Of a stretch of DNA of 18,003 bases, positions 7,940-16,044 are shown piece by piece. The stretch is from NCBI GenBank assembly GCA_031260015.1, contig JAIRKR010000049.1:1-18003 (forward strand). Direction: 5' to 3'. Positions within the stretch are counted from its first letter, which is position 1; every line of letters begins with the position of its first letter. The position numbers and the translations under genes were made by a program. The notes under the pieces were generated by a model. It did not search any database. It was not told the DNA's origin and saw only the letters and a program-made list of their open reading frames with translations. Source of the DNA: Puniceicoccales bacterium. Its GTDB lineage: Bacteria > Verrucomicrobiota > Verrucomicrobiia > Opitutales > UBA9783.

Positions 7940-7968
7940 TTGACTGTATTTATTCTAAAAAATAAAAT
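7940..7968 (+). promoter_or_regulatory. Sigma70-type promoter of the repeat-protein/mla cluster
   Basis: TTGACT (7940-7945), 17-nt spacer, TAAAAT (7963-7968): five of six matches in each box. The GTG start codon at 7974 is 5 nt after the -10 box, so a leaderless message is expected if this start is right. Confidence 0.6.
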
Positions 7969-7973
7969 ATGGT

Positions 7974-9413
7974 GTGTTGTTAAGAAAAGTTTTTTTGATT
8001 GTTTGTGTAATTTTTTTAAACCGATCCGATGGTTTTGGGAATTCAGACGTCTCTTCTCATTCTGCAAATGAACAGGTAACGGCGCATCCGACTCTGCCTC
8101 AACATCCACAGCCGGAGTATGGCAATCGCCTAGAAACACAAGACACCTTCTTTCGTCCCTTTCTTTGGCAGCATACGCATCAGAATCAAGAGGAGGATTA
8201 TTTTTTGTATCCGTTAGGTAGGGCATCCTATCGGAAAAAGGAATTTCAATGGTTTACGTTTCTTGGGTTGTGGCATTACAATCGACAAATTGAACCCAAT
8301 AAAATGCACACTTGTACGTTCTTTCCATTCTACTTTTCAAAAAAGGGAATGGGGGAAAAAGAGGACTACGAAGCTATTTTTCCGCTCGGTGGCCGCGTTA
8401 AGAATTTTTTAGGACGCGATTCTATGGAATGGTTTTTGTGGCCTTTGTGGGCAAAAACAATCCGCAATGGTAACATTCAATACTGGTATCCATGGCCTTT
8501 TATCAACAGGCGTTGCGGTTCCTTCGGGGAAGGTTTTGCATTTTTTCCCTTGGGAGGACATTTTTGGCAGCGGGATTATTACGAAGAACGTTATTGCTTG
8601 TGGCCTTTGATCTACGAACGTGTCTACGAACAACCGGATCGGTTGATTCAAAAAGGGTTTTTACCTTTTTTTGCCTACGAAAAGACGGCGCGTACAGAGG
8701 ATTTATCCATTATCTGGCCTTTGTGGGGACATCGCTGGGAAACCAATCCTCACTACGAAGAAAGGCGTATTTTATGGCCTTTGTGGGTACAAGGTGACGG
8801 AGAACAAAGATACATCAATCGGTGGGCACCTTTCCATACGTATTCCGAAAACAAGGTGCATCATACGTCTAAAGAATGGTTTGCGTGGCCCTTCATAAAA
8901 CAGATGGATTGGAATGAAAAGGGTTTGAAAATCCACCAAGAACAATGCCTCTATTTTTTATTTTGGCAGCAGACGCAAACCAATGCGGATAAAAATTTTT
9001 TGGCCCTTAAGGCACATTTTTGGCCGATATACAGTTATTGGGATAATGGGCAAGGGCACCGCCAAATGCAGATGCTCAGTTTATTTGAAGTTTTCTTTCC
9101 CGGCAATGCAGCCGTAAAGCGCATTTATAATCCCATGTTCGCCTTGTATCGTTTCGAAGAACAAGACCACAGCCGTCGACAAAGTTTATTGTTTCGGTTA
9201 ATTCAGGAAGAAAAAACACCTTCTTTGAAACGTTTCCGAATATGTTTTATATTGGACTATTTGAATGCGGAAAATGAGAAAAAATTTTCTTTATTTAAGG
9301 GTTTGTTGGGATATCATAAACGCGGAAATCAAAAAACGGTGTCTTTTCTGTGGAAACAGTTTAAATCTATCGATCTCCCCAAAAAAAGAATTTTACATCC
9401 GAAAAACTTATGA
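7974..9413 (+). CDS. Secreted aromatic-Pro-Leu repeat protein linked to mla genes
   Basis: A 479-aa protein I cannot assign to a named family. The N-terminus (MLLRKVFLIVCVIFLNRSDGFG) reads as a signal peptide. From about residue 79 to 352 it carries some thirteen copies of a [WFY]-P-[LFI] core (79 YPL, 117 FPF, 136 FPL, 156 WPL, 174 WPF, 191 FPL, 210 WPL, 230 LPF, 248 WPL, 268 WPL, 285 APF, 305 WPF, 350 WPI) spaced mostly 17-20 residues, each followed by polar, often E/R-rich stretches. That pattern suggests repeated beta-strands in an outer-membrane or periplasmic solenoid or barrel. The last 4 nt overlap the mlaE start, so translation is coupled and a role with the lipid transporter is inferred. 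The GTG start is chosen because no in-frame ATG occurs before residue 111 and it keeps the signal peptide. Confidence 0.75.
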   Translation: MLLRKVFLIVCVIFLNRSDGFGNSDVSSHSANEQVTAHPTLPQHPQPEYGNRLETQDTFFRPFLWQHTHQNQEEDYFLYPLGRASYRKKEFQWFTFLGLWHYNRQIEPNKMHTCTFFPFYFSKKGMGEKEDYEAIFPLGGRVKNFLGRDSMEWFLWPLWAKTIRNGNIQYWYPWPFINRRCGSFGEGFAFFPLGGHFWQRDYYEERYCLWPLIYERVYEQPDRLIQKGFLPFFAYEKTARTEDLSIIWPLWGHRWETNPHYEERRILWPLWVQGDGEQRYINRWAPFHTYSENKVHHTSKEWFAWPFIKQMDWNEKGLKIHQEQCLYFLFWQQTQTNADKNFLALKAHFWPIYSYWDNGQGHRQMQMLSLFEVFFPGNAAVKRIYNPMFALYRFEEQDHSRRQSLLFRLIQEEKTPSLKRFRICFILDYLNAENEKKFSLFKGLLGYHKRGNQKTVSFLWKQFKSIDLPKKRILHPKNL

Positions 9414-10153
9414 AGTTATTGCAATTGTGGGCATTTATTTTTCAATTGTTTTTTGAAACGTGTAGGGAATTGCGGTATTTGCCAAGGCAGGCAGGACGGT
9501 GTTTTGAACAATGCTGCATCATGGGTTACCAAACGTTGCCCATTGTGGGAATTTTAAGTCTCTTTATGGGGGGTATTTTGGCTTTGCAAACCGGTTACAG
9601 TTTGAGTAAGTTGCCGGGAGCTCAAAGTTTTTTAGGAAGCATTGTGGGATTATCCATGTGTCGCGAGCTGGGGCCTCTAATGACTGCATTTTTACTGACG
9701 GGACGGGTCGGTTCTGCCATTACCGCCGAGTTAGGTTCCATGTCCGTCTACAAGGAAGTCGATGCATTGCGGACGATGAACTTGTCGCCGGTCCGTTTGT
9801 TGGTGATGCCACGCGTTGTTGGAGGACTCTTCATGATGCCTTTTCTAACCATATTTTCAACGGTATTGGGGTGGTTAGGGGGATGGATTGTGACGCAGTC
9901 GGTCGACTTTATCTCCATTAATGGATCCATTTATTGGCGCAGTTTAAAGCAATACGTGGATGTCGAAAGTATCAATGATGGCCTTCTAAAAGCAGAGATT
10001 TTTGCATTGGTTATTACGTTAATCAGTTCGGCCATAGGTTTGCAGACAAAAGGAGGTCCGCGGGAAATTGGTAATTCGGTGACGCGTACGTTGGTGCAGT
10101 CCATGATTGCCATATTGATGCTCGACTATTTTGTGACTAAAGTTTTATTATGA
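9410..10153 (+). CDS. mlaE: MlaE-type ABC transporter permease
   Basis: Inner-membrane permease of the MCE/Mla phospholipid transport system, 247 aa as usual for the family. Seen: a hydrophobic segment with GILSLFMGGILALQTGY (47-63), then the conserved cytoplasmic signature MCRELGPLMTAFLLTGRVGSAITAELGSM (83-111) and EVDALRTMNLSPVRLLVMPRVVGG (116-139), followed by two or three more membrane helices. It pairs with the MlaF ATPase downstream (ATGA overlap at 10150-10153) and the MCE protein after that. It overlaps the repeat-protein gene upstream by 4 nt. MlaB and MlaC homologues are not present. Gene names follow the E. coli scheme; direction of lipid flow is not known from sequence. Confidence 0.93.
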   Translation: MKLLQLWAFIFQLFFETCRELRYLPRQAGRCFEQCCIMGYQTLPIVGILSLFMGGILALQTGYSLSKLPGAQSFLGSIVGLSMCRELGPLMTAFLLTGRVGSAITAELGSMSVYKEVDALRTMNLSPVRLLVMPRVVGGLFMMPFLTIFSTVLGWLGGWIVTQSVDFISINGSIYWRSLKQYVDVESINDGLLKAEIFALVITLISSAIGLQTKGGPREIGNSVTRTLVQSMIAILMLDYFVTKVLL

Positions 10154-10959
10154 TAACGATGACGAACACAAAACAGCTGTTTTCGGATACGCTCAATCGT
10201 TTGCCCGTTTCCATAGAAGTAGATCATCTGAAAAAGCAGTTCAGAAATTGTGTGGTTTTGGATGATATTAATCTGAGGGTAGAGCCGGGCGAAATTTTTG
10301 TGCTCATGGGGCCGAGCGGTTCTGGGAAAAGTGTATTTTTGGATTTGCTGGCAGGTTTGAGTAAACCCAGTTCGGGGCGTTTGAGTATTAATCAAGAGGA
10401 TTTACAGTACGTTAAAAAGACAAAAAAATACGTGATGGGTCTTGTATTTCAATCGGGAGCCCTATTCAATTCCATGACAATTTTTGACAACCTGGCTTTG
10501 TACTTAAGGGAACACAGGCTATTCGATGAAAGAGAAATTCAAAGTCGTGTGACCCAAATGTTGGATATGTTGACCTTAAAGGGAATTGCCCAAATCATGC
10601 CTTCAGAGTTATCCGGAGGTATGCGAAAACGTGTTGCGCTGGCCCGCGGGTTACTCATGGAACCGGATGTTTTATTATTTGACGAACCTACTTCGGAATT
10701 GGATCCCATAACCGCCGCTTCCATCATTGAGCTCATTGGGTATGTCAATAAACAATTACACATTACCACTCTCATCGTTTCACACGATGTTCTATTGGCC
10801 CAAACAATTGGTCATCATATTGCTTTACTAAAAAATGGGTTTATTCGAGAAATTTACACACCACAAGCGTTACAGCAATCGTCGGAACCTTTCGTTTGTA
10901 ATTTCTTGAATCCAACCATTAATCTTAATCACCCAAGGTTTTTGCCACCTACATCATGA
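10150..10959 (+). CDS. mlaF: MlaF-type ABC transporter ATPase
   Basis: ATPase that drives the MlaE permease, 269 aa, cytosolic face of the inner membrane. All nucleotide-binding motifs are intact: Walker A GPSGSGKS at residues 54-61, Q-loop Gln101 (VFQSGALF, the family-typical QSGALF form), signature LSGGMRKRVALARG (154-167), Walker B LLFDEP (175-180) and the H-loop His212. The D-loop reads TSELDP where most ABC ATPases have SGLDP. The 'SGGMRKR' and 'QSGALF' forms specifically mark the MCE-linked ATPases. It overlaps mlaE and mlaD by 4 nt each (ATGA). A second in-frame ATG three codons on could also serve as start. Confidence 0.95.
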   Translation: MITMTNTKQLFSDTLNRLPVSIEVDHLKKQFRNCVVLDDINLRVEPGEIFVLMGPSGSGKSVFLDLLAGLSKPSSGRLSINQEDLQYVKKTKKYVMGLVFQSGALFNSMTIFDNLALYLREHRLFDEREIQSRVTQMLDMLTLKGIAQIMPSELSGGMRKRVALARGLLMEPDVLLFDEPTSELDPITAASIIELIGYVNKQLHITTLIVSHDVLLAQTIGHHIALLKNGFIREIYTPQALQQSSEPFVCNFLNPTINLNHPRFLPPTS

Positions 10960-11966
10960 AAACAAAATTGTCGGATATTTTACGTGTTTTTTCTTTCGTT
11001 CTCTTTGGAATCATTTTGATGTACATCGTTTATACGGTTTTAAATAAATTGTCTATCAATAAACATGAAGGCTATTGTTTAAAGGCTTTGTTTTCCGACG
11101 TACGTCAGTTGCAAATAGGTGATGATGTGCGGGTTGCGGGTGTACGGGTTGGAAACGTCATAAATACGTATTTGGATAAAGATTTAGCGGTGGCCGTTTT
11201 GCACATCGAAAAGAGATATCTCATACCGGAAAATTCGGTGGCGACTATATTAATGGCCGGATTGTTGGGATCTAATTATGTGTCCATTACACCCGGCAAT
11301 TCTCATGTCCTATTGAAGGATGACGCCTACGTAAAAACGCAGCAGACATCGGATTTATCGTCCGTTGTGCAACAATTTAGTAAAGTGGGTAAAAAATTAG
11401 ATCGTATTTTGGGAGGCGTGGAGGAAGGCTTGATGGGAAGCGACGAGAAGGATAATACCACCCAAAATCCTTCGCTGTTGAAAGAATTTGGAGATTTTTT
11501 TAGAGATAACCGTCCAAAATTAAACAAAATCATTGATCACTGTCAGGATATTACGCATCAATTGGCGGCCGGTGAGGGTACGTTGGGTAAATTGCTGATG
11601 GAAGAACAAGCGTACAATGATCTGTTGAACATGATGGATTCTATTCGTGTGGCTGCCAATAAGGTCGATGGCCTTTTGGGTCGCTTTGAAGATTTGGCCG
11701 ATAAAATCACATCGGGTGATGGGTTGCTTGGAAAACTGATTGCAGATGAGAAAACATCCCAAGATTTTGATCATATCGTTAAAAACATTCGTGAATTTTG
11801 CGAAAAATTGAATAATAATCAAAGTACGCTTGGACGTATCATCGGTGATGATGCTTTGTATCGTAAGGCGGAAGAGGTTTTAAATAAAGTAGAAAAAGCG
11901 GGAGATAGTATCTCAAATGCGGGTCCTGTAACGGCCGTAGGAGTTGCCGCCAGCGCTCTATTCTAA
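10956..11966 (+). CDS. mlaD: MCE-domain lipid-binding protein (MlaD-like)
   Basis: Substrate-binding MCE protein anchored in the inner membrane by one N-terminal helix (about residues 11-31), with its domain in the periplasm. The MCE domain (about 41-115) shows LFSDVRQLQIGDDVRVAGVRVG, IPENSVATI and the GLLGSNYVSITPG closing block. The 336-aa length exceeds the ~180-aa E. coli MlaD: the tail is predicted helical/coiled-coil and contains three related blocks, GEGTLGKLL, GDGLLGKLI and NQSTLGRII, as in MCE proteins of several non-proteobacterial groups. Such tails may form a periplasm-spanning needle. It is the last gene of the coupled mla unit; 22 nt separate it from the next gene. Confidence 0.9.
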   Translation: MKTKLSDILRVFSFVLFGIILMYIVYTVLNKLSINKHEGYCLKALFSDVRQLQIGDDVRVAGVRVGNVINTYLDKDLAVAVLHIEKRYLIPENSVATILMAGLLGSNYVSITPGNSHVLLKDDAYVKTQQTSDLSSVVQQFSKVGKKLDRILGGVEEGLMGSDEKDNTTQNPSLLKEFGDFFRDNRPKLNKIIDHCQDITHQLAAGEGTLGKLLMEEQAYNDLLNMMDSIRVAANKVDGLLGRFEDLADKITSGDGLLGKLIADEKTSQDFDHIVKNIREFCEKLNNNQSTLGRIIGDDALYRKAEEVLNKVEKAGDSISNAGPVTAVGVAASALF

Positions 11967-11988
11967 TTCATTTGGATAATATTTTTAT

Positions 11989-12813
11989 ATGGAGCAAGCA
12001 CTGTTGGATTTTATTGAACAACAGTATGGAAATGTGGAAATAGCTCAAAAATTCCCCGTATCTTGTACATCCGCATTGGCCGAAGTTGCTTTTCAAGAGA
12101 TGGTCGCTAAATTACCGAGGAGATCTGTATGCCCTTTTTGTGTGCGTTTGGTAGGGCAATCGGGTTCTGGAAAAACAACCCAACTGTTGCCTGCAATTGA
12201 GCACGTGTTTCAGCAAGCTAATTTATTTCCTATTTTTCTGGCGGTACGCAATTTTGTTCATTATCACCCGCATTTAGAAGCTATTAGGGAACAATATGGA
12301 GAAGATTTTTTGCGAGAAAATACAAATGCTTTTGCACTTTCCCTACTGGTTTTGGTTTTTGAGAAATGCGTACAAAAGCGTTATCCGATCGTTTTTGAAG
12401 TTACATTGCAATCTCCTTTGTTTGAGGCGCACATCCATACTTTGTTGGAAGAAAATGATTACGCCTGCGATTACCAATGTTTGGCAATCGCTAAAAAGGA
12501 TTCGGATGCGTGGATTCAGACCCGTTATCTGGCAACGCAACGGCACGTATCCCCAAAATCGTCGCAGTTTTTCTTTGAAACTTTGAATCCAGCGCTTAGA
12601 TTTTTGCAAACGATTCACCTTCCGAATCGATTTTTTATTTGGAATCGTTATCGATTGGACCCTGACGTAAGTTCTTGTCAGGATCCGTTTTTATTGGAAA
12701 AGGTTGAGCAGGCACGATTGGAAAATAACCAGTCGGTGTTCGAAGAAGATGTTTTACGCGAGGCTAAAAAACAATTTTTAAGCCGTTTTTATGCGCAAAA
12801 TCCGATTATCTAG
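11989..12813 (+). CDS. Zeta-toxin-like P-loop kinase
   Basis: A 274-aa cytosolic P-loop protein. Walker A GQSGSGKT is at residues 56-63; after it comes VRNFVHYHPHLEAI (86-99), the position of the zeta-toxin 'D..R..HP' substrate motif but with Asn88 where zeta kinases usually have Asp, then an IVFEVTLQSP block (134-143) resembling the zeta 'i.ieg.l..p' strand. True zeta toxins phosphorylate UDP-N-acetyl sugars; whether this one does is unclear because of the altered motif. No antitoxin-sized gene adjoins it, so it may be a domesticated kinase. It follows mlaD by 22 nt in the same direction and has the resident G-rich skew. TAATAT lies 6 nt before the ATG and could start a separate transcript. 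Confidence 0.65.
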   Translation: MEQALLDFIEQQYGNVEIAQKFPVSCTSALAEVAFQEMVAKLPRRSVCPFCVRLVGQSGSGKTTQLLPAIEHVFQQANLFPIFLAVRNFVHYHPHLEAIREQYGEDFLRENTNAFALSLLVLVFEKCVQKRYPIVFEVTLQSPLFEAHIHTLLEENDYACDYQCLAIAKKDSDAWIQTRYLATQRHVSPKSSQFFFETLNPALRFLQTIHLPNRFFIWNRYRLDPDVSSCQDPFLLEKVEQARLENNQSVFEEDVLREAKKQFLSRFYAQNPII

Positions 12814-12861
12814 GGGGCCAATTTTTGAGCTTTTGGATCTTATGGTCGCCATTTTTAAGCT

Positions 12862-12897
12862 AGATTTCTTATAAAAGAAGTATCTTTTTGGTTTTTT
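12862..12897 (+). terminator. Probable terminator after the zeta-like gene
   Basis: AGATTTCTT (12862-12870), loop ATAA, AAGAA-GT-ATCT (12875-12885) give a 9-bp stem with a 2-nt bulge, followed by TTTTGGTTTTTTT. AT-rich stem, so strength is uncertain. It lies in the 212-nt gap before the convergent OTU gene. Confidence 0.45.
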
Positions 12898-13025
12898 TCA
12901 AGATTGTTAGGCTTCATTAAAATTAGCAGATCTATGGGGCTCTCTATGTCCAAATCCACGAAAATTCTGAGGAAAGATCATTGAGTAGGTAGCCAGACAT
13001 ACCGATAACCTTGGAAGTTGATAAA

Positions 13026-14726
13026 CTAATTGTGTACAATAGCTTGGAAGTGCCTTGTGGGGTTAAGGCCATCGTTACTTTCGTAGTAAACGAAAAGGCA
13101 CTCCGGTCTAGCATTAAGACTCTCATCAAGAATGGTTTCTACGCCTGATTGTTTTTCAGGGATGGCCCCATGATTGCTACCTTCTGTTGTAAACCGATAA
13201 TAATTCCATACATCGCCAACATTTGTAATTACGACGATAGGTTGCCCAACTGCTTGAGCAATATATTGGAAGTCTTCAATGGCTAACCATTTTTTCCAAC
13301 CAGCAATCCTTGTTTTTTGCTCTTGAACTAGACCTGAGCCGTCATCCTCTAATGGCACACAGGCGGCAGCAACTTCGCGCAACTCAGATATTTGTTGATG
13401 TAGATCGTGGGGTGATATTTGCGGATTTAACCCACGTAATATGGCCGCAATGCCGCAATTACCATCATTTGGAACATCCAATTTCATATAATTAGTTTGG
13501 TGAGCTGGCTCTTGGAGTTGGTCCGCTGCGGTTGGTTCTACAGGTGGTAATTCTAGCCTAATTTGTGTATCTGGCCCAATTGGTGTAAGCATCTCACGCG
13601 AAACGCCAAAAACACGCAGTGGGTCTAAAGCAAACTGGCTACAAAACTCTCGAGCATTGTCTAATAATAATTGTTTGTCCCCTTCGTATTGTAATGAATT
13701 GTATACGGTCAATAAAGCCGGAGTATTTCGACCATACCCTGTTGTAATATGCCTTGTGGTAAAGAGCCGATTAATTGCTGAAAAAGCTCCATGCAAAAAA
13801 GCCCCGTCTAGAGGCTGGAGGTCACCTTTCAAAAATATCTCCCAAAAGTTTCGAGAATATGCACTCAAACCTCCGGTAGATGTGAGCTGACTCTCTATGG
13901 CGTTGTTAGCCATAGAGTAATGTACCGACATGCCATTATTGTTAAATAAAAACTGATACGCATCAACGAGCGCCGTTTGAAAAACATTCTCAGACGTATT
14001 TGCTATTTTGATGATAAATCGATCGTGATCCAATTTTCCTGTGAAAGGAGTGCTAGATAAAACAGATTTACGAAGACCTCTTGCAGACGGTGGAAAGATA
14101 TTCCCAATAACTGTAAGATGTCTTGGGTGCCCATACGCACTTTCCAGCGCATCTGCGCTGGAAATACTGCCACAAAAATTACATCCACTCTTTTTTATGA
14201 CCGTTTGTAACCAGAGGTTACAACTCTCTTGATCACTGCCGTGATGAGATTCCATCATTAAATTAACGCTACATAACAACTGCCTATTTCTTTTACTGAT
14301 TGCCGAAACTATCAACGTATGCATCAAGTGTAGCTTGCTGGCAACATTTAAACCTGTAACAAGCTGATATAAATTTTGGTCGAATGCATCGCAATTCAAA
14401 ATTGCTTGCTCGTCCAGAGTCTCGAAAAATAATTGCTCTGCCTTTTCATCCACAATTTGCGTTATAGGATGTTGATTTCCTAAAATAGCTTCTAGGGTAT
14501 TTCCTGTGGCATCTCCCGTAAACAGAATGTTACTTCCTTGATGTTCAAAAAGAAGAACAAGACTTTGGGCATTTTTATCTGCAGGATGTATTAATCCATT
14601 AATTGGTATTAAAGTATGGAAGTGAGCGCATTTACTACCTAAAGTTTCTTGGAGAACCTGCTCTACGACTGCTAGTATACAAGGCCCACTGGATATCCAC
14701 TCTTCGTCAAAAAAAAGTGATTCCAA
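13026..14726 (-). pseudogene. C-terminal part of split MBL-OTU protein (OTU protease)
   Basis: A 566-codon frame holding the second half of a ComEC-like MBL domain and a C-terminal OTU domain. The MBL half shows LFTGDATGNTLEAIL (69-82, with GD), ESHHGSDQE (159-167) and YGHPRHL (198-204), all standard for ComEC-type hydrolases; the first half is in the overlapping frame upstream. The OTU cysteine-protease domain (about 413-566) has DGNCGIAAIL with catalytic Asp421 and Cys424, a W-x-x-x-E/D-x-x-x-I-A helix (WLAIEDFQYIA), IVVITN, and the C-terminal His in RHFQAIV (His559). Residues 230-410 match nothing I know. OTU enzymes cleave ubiquitin chains in eukaryotes, so a host-directed role is inferred. 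The nominal TTG start has no ribosome site; expression probably needs -1 slippage at the T8 run (14709-14716). Confidence 0.7.
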
Positions 14727-15367
14727 CTTGGAAACATTGGGCCTTCTGGCATAAGGAGCAAACTAGCATTACTCCTTCTCATGGGAGTATGATGGCCAAA
14801 AAAATGACATTGTTGTCGTGGGATCTGTAATTCCCACAAATGATTTGAAAAATCTTTCATTTCTTGCTCATTAGTTACGCCTATAAAAAAATTTAAACGT
14901 TTTACCCCTTGCTCTACTGCAACCCTAGCAAGAAAAGGAATATATGAATAATGATCAATATCCAGATGAGTAATCACAAAGCTAACCCTGGAAACATCTT
15001 TAAAGCAATATTCGATAACATCCGAATACTTCTCTGCAAATTCATCCCATTTTGGGGATGAATTTCTCTTTGGTAAATAAGACAGTCTTCCTGGTATTTG
15101 AGTCCCTGCATCAACAACAACTGTTCCGGATGGGCCTCGTAAAAAGACACAATTCCCCTGCTTTACGTTTAAAACAAAACAAGAAACACCATCACCATCT
15201 GGCAAAAGAAACGGTCGTTCTACTGAAGCATCTTTTTGTTCTTTTAGTAGCGTTTCAAATGCTTGAGGAAGAAATTCTTCGCTATCACTATCGCTACCTC
15301 CGTTTCCATAACATATTATACAGCCACTAAATGCTAATATAAAAATCAATCTGGAAATCATTTTCAT
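14672..15367 (-). pseudogene. N-terminal part of split MBL-OTU protein (lipoprotein-like, MBL domain)
   Basis: A 231-aa frame with an N-terminal export signal, MKMISRLIFILAFSGC, where FSGC at 13-16 could be a lipobox. It continues with the first half of a ComEC-like MBL domain: FVLNVKQGNCVFLRGPSGTVVVDAG (64-88; 'VGQGD...DaG' equivalent, Asp86) and ITHLDIDH (132-139), the HxDxDH metal motif of ComEC-type hydrolases. It breaks off after the THLDIDH half: at residues 218-221 the frame passes an 8-T run and ends 11 codons later, while the rest of the same MBL domain reads in the -1 frame (13026-14726). Joined by -1 slippage the product would be about 780 aa. It starts 11 nt after the stop of the upstream secreted protein, so the two are co-transcribed. 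Confidence 0.75.
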
Positions 15368-15378
15368 GGATTGTAGTA

Positions 15379-16044
15379 CTATAGCTGTGGTTGTGCTACA
15401 GTTTTTATGGTACGCGCGTAATTTTTGTAAAATTGAACATTAGTTTCATCAGGCGTACAACTTTTTGGATCTACTGCCGCATTATAATAAACTGTAAGCG
15501 CAACAAGTATTGCCCCCTTATACTGTCGCCAAACGCCCAGATCTATCTGCATAGAGTTTTCTGGATCTAGCCAGCTCATAAGGAAATATTTGACTAAATG
15601 ACTATTATCGACACCGGTCATGATTGGTGTTGAAGATTTTGCCAGCTCCGTTGCTTGGGCTTTAGCTTTTGAATACGCTTTATAATACCTGTCTGCAATT
15701 TCTTTATATTTCTCAGCTTCGACCGTATCGGTTTGTTTTTGACTTATGCTGTTGTATAAAATATATCCATCAAAACATTCGCCCCCAAAGAAAAACCAAT
15801 CAACCAGAGAAAATTCGTTATCTTCGCTTTGTGCTACTGCAAGATGTGAAGCACCAATCCCAGGAGTATCAGTGTCAGAAATTGTTTCTAATTTTTGTGC
15901 AATTTTTTCAGCCGATGAATCCCTCAATTGTATTAGGAGTTTACCGTCCCAAGGTCCGCTTGCTAGCACTTTTTCTGATGGCCCAGCGTTAACAAAACGT
16001 AACGTAGCCATGATACATAATGTAGACATCAATATTTTTTTCAT
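15379..16044 (-). CDS. Secreted protein of unknown function, upstream of MBL-OTU gene
   Basis: No family recognised. With the ATG at 16044 (residue 6 of the longest frame) the protein is 221 aa and begins with a clear signal peptide, MKKILMSTLCIMATLRFVNA, cleaved before GPSEK. This start is preferred over the upstream ATG at 16059 because it gives the standard MKK n-region and has GGAAAG about 7 nt before it, one of the few ribosome-site-like sequences here. The mature protein is acidic-to-mixed with a helical middle (EAEKYKEIADRYYKAYSKAKAQATELAK) and two Cys. It lies 11 nt before the MBL-OTU gene in the same orientation and shares its reversed base skew, so the two probably came together and may act together. 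TTGACA (16090-16095, minus) could be a -35, but no good -10 follows. Confidence 0.7.
   Translation of the reverse strand: MKKILMSTLCIMATLRFVNAGPSEKVLASGPWDGKLLIQLRDSSAEKIAQKLETISDTDTPGIGASHLAVAQSEDNEFSLVDWFFFGGECFDGYILYNSISQKQTDTVEAEKYKEIADRYYKAYSKAKAQATELAKSSTPIMTGVDNSHLVKYFLMSWLDPENSMQIDLGVWRQYKGAILVALTVYYNAAVDPKSCTPDETNVQFYKNYARTIKTVAQPQL

Larger units (their letters stand above)
7434..7968. other. oriC: Putative chromosomal replication origin (oriC)
   Basis: A 535-nt non-coding, AT-rich segment between tRNA-Gly and the repeat-protein gene. It carries three perfect matches to the DnaA box TTATNCACA (7695-7703 inverted, 7785-7793, 7850-7858), one single-mismatch site (TTATGAACA, 7743-7751), and an AT-rich run at about 7871-7920 directly beside the strongest box, as expected for a duplex-unwinding element. 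The + strand changes from C>G on its left to G>C on its right, seen in + and minus genes alike outside the 13-16 kb insert. No dnaA, dnaN or gidA is in the window, so the call rests on boxes, AT-rich run and skew switch together. Confidence 0.7.

Noticed and set aside
7933..8226. 97-codon minus frame antisense to the repeat-protein gene
   Set aside because: Fully explained as the complement of the + strand gene and its promoter; no family features.
14690..14699. TGGATATCCA palindrome just downstream of the T8 run as a frameshift-stimulating structure
   Set aside because: A 10-bp palindrome without loop cannot form a useful RNA hairpin; no longer stem was found near it.
14672..14726. Independent translation start (TTG 14726) for the OTU-containing frame
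   Set aside because: No ribosome site precedes it, and the MBL domain runs continuously across the two frames, so a frameshift or slippage explains the overlap better.
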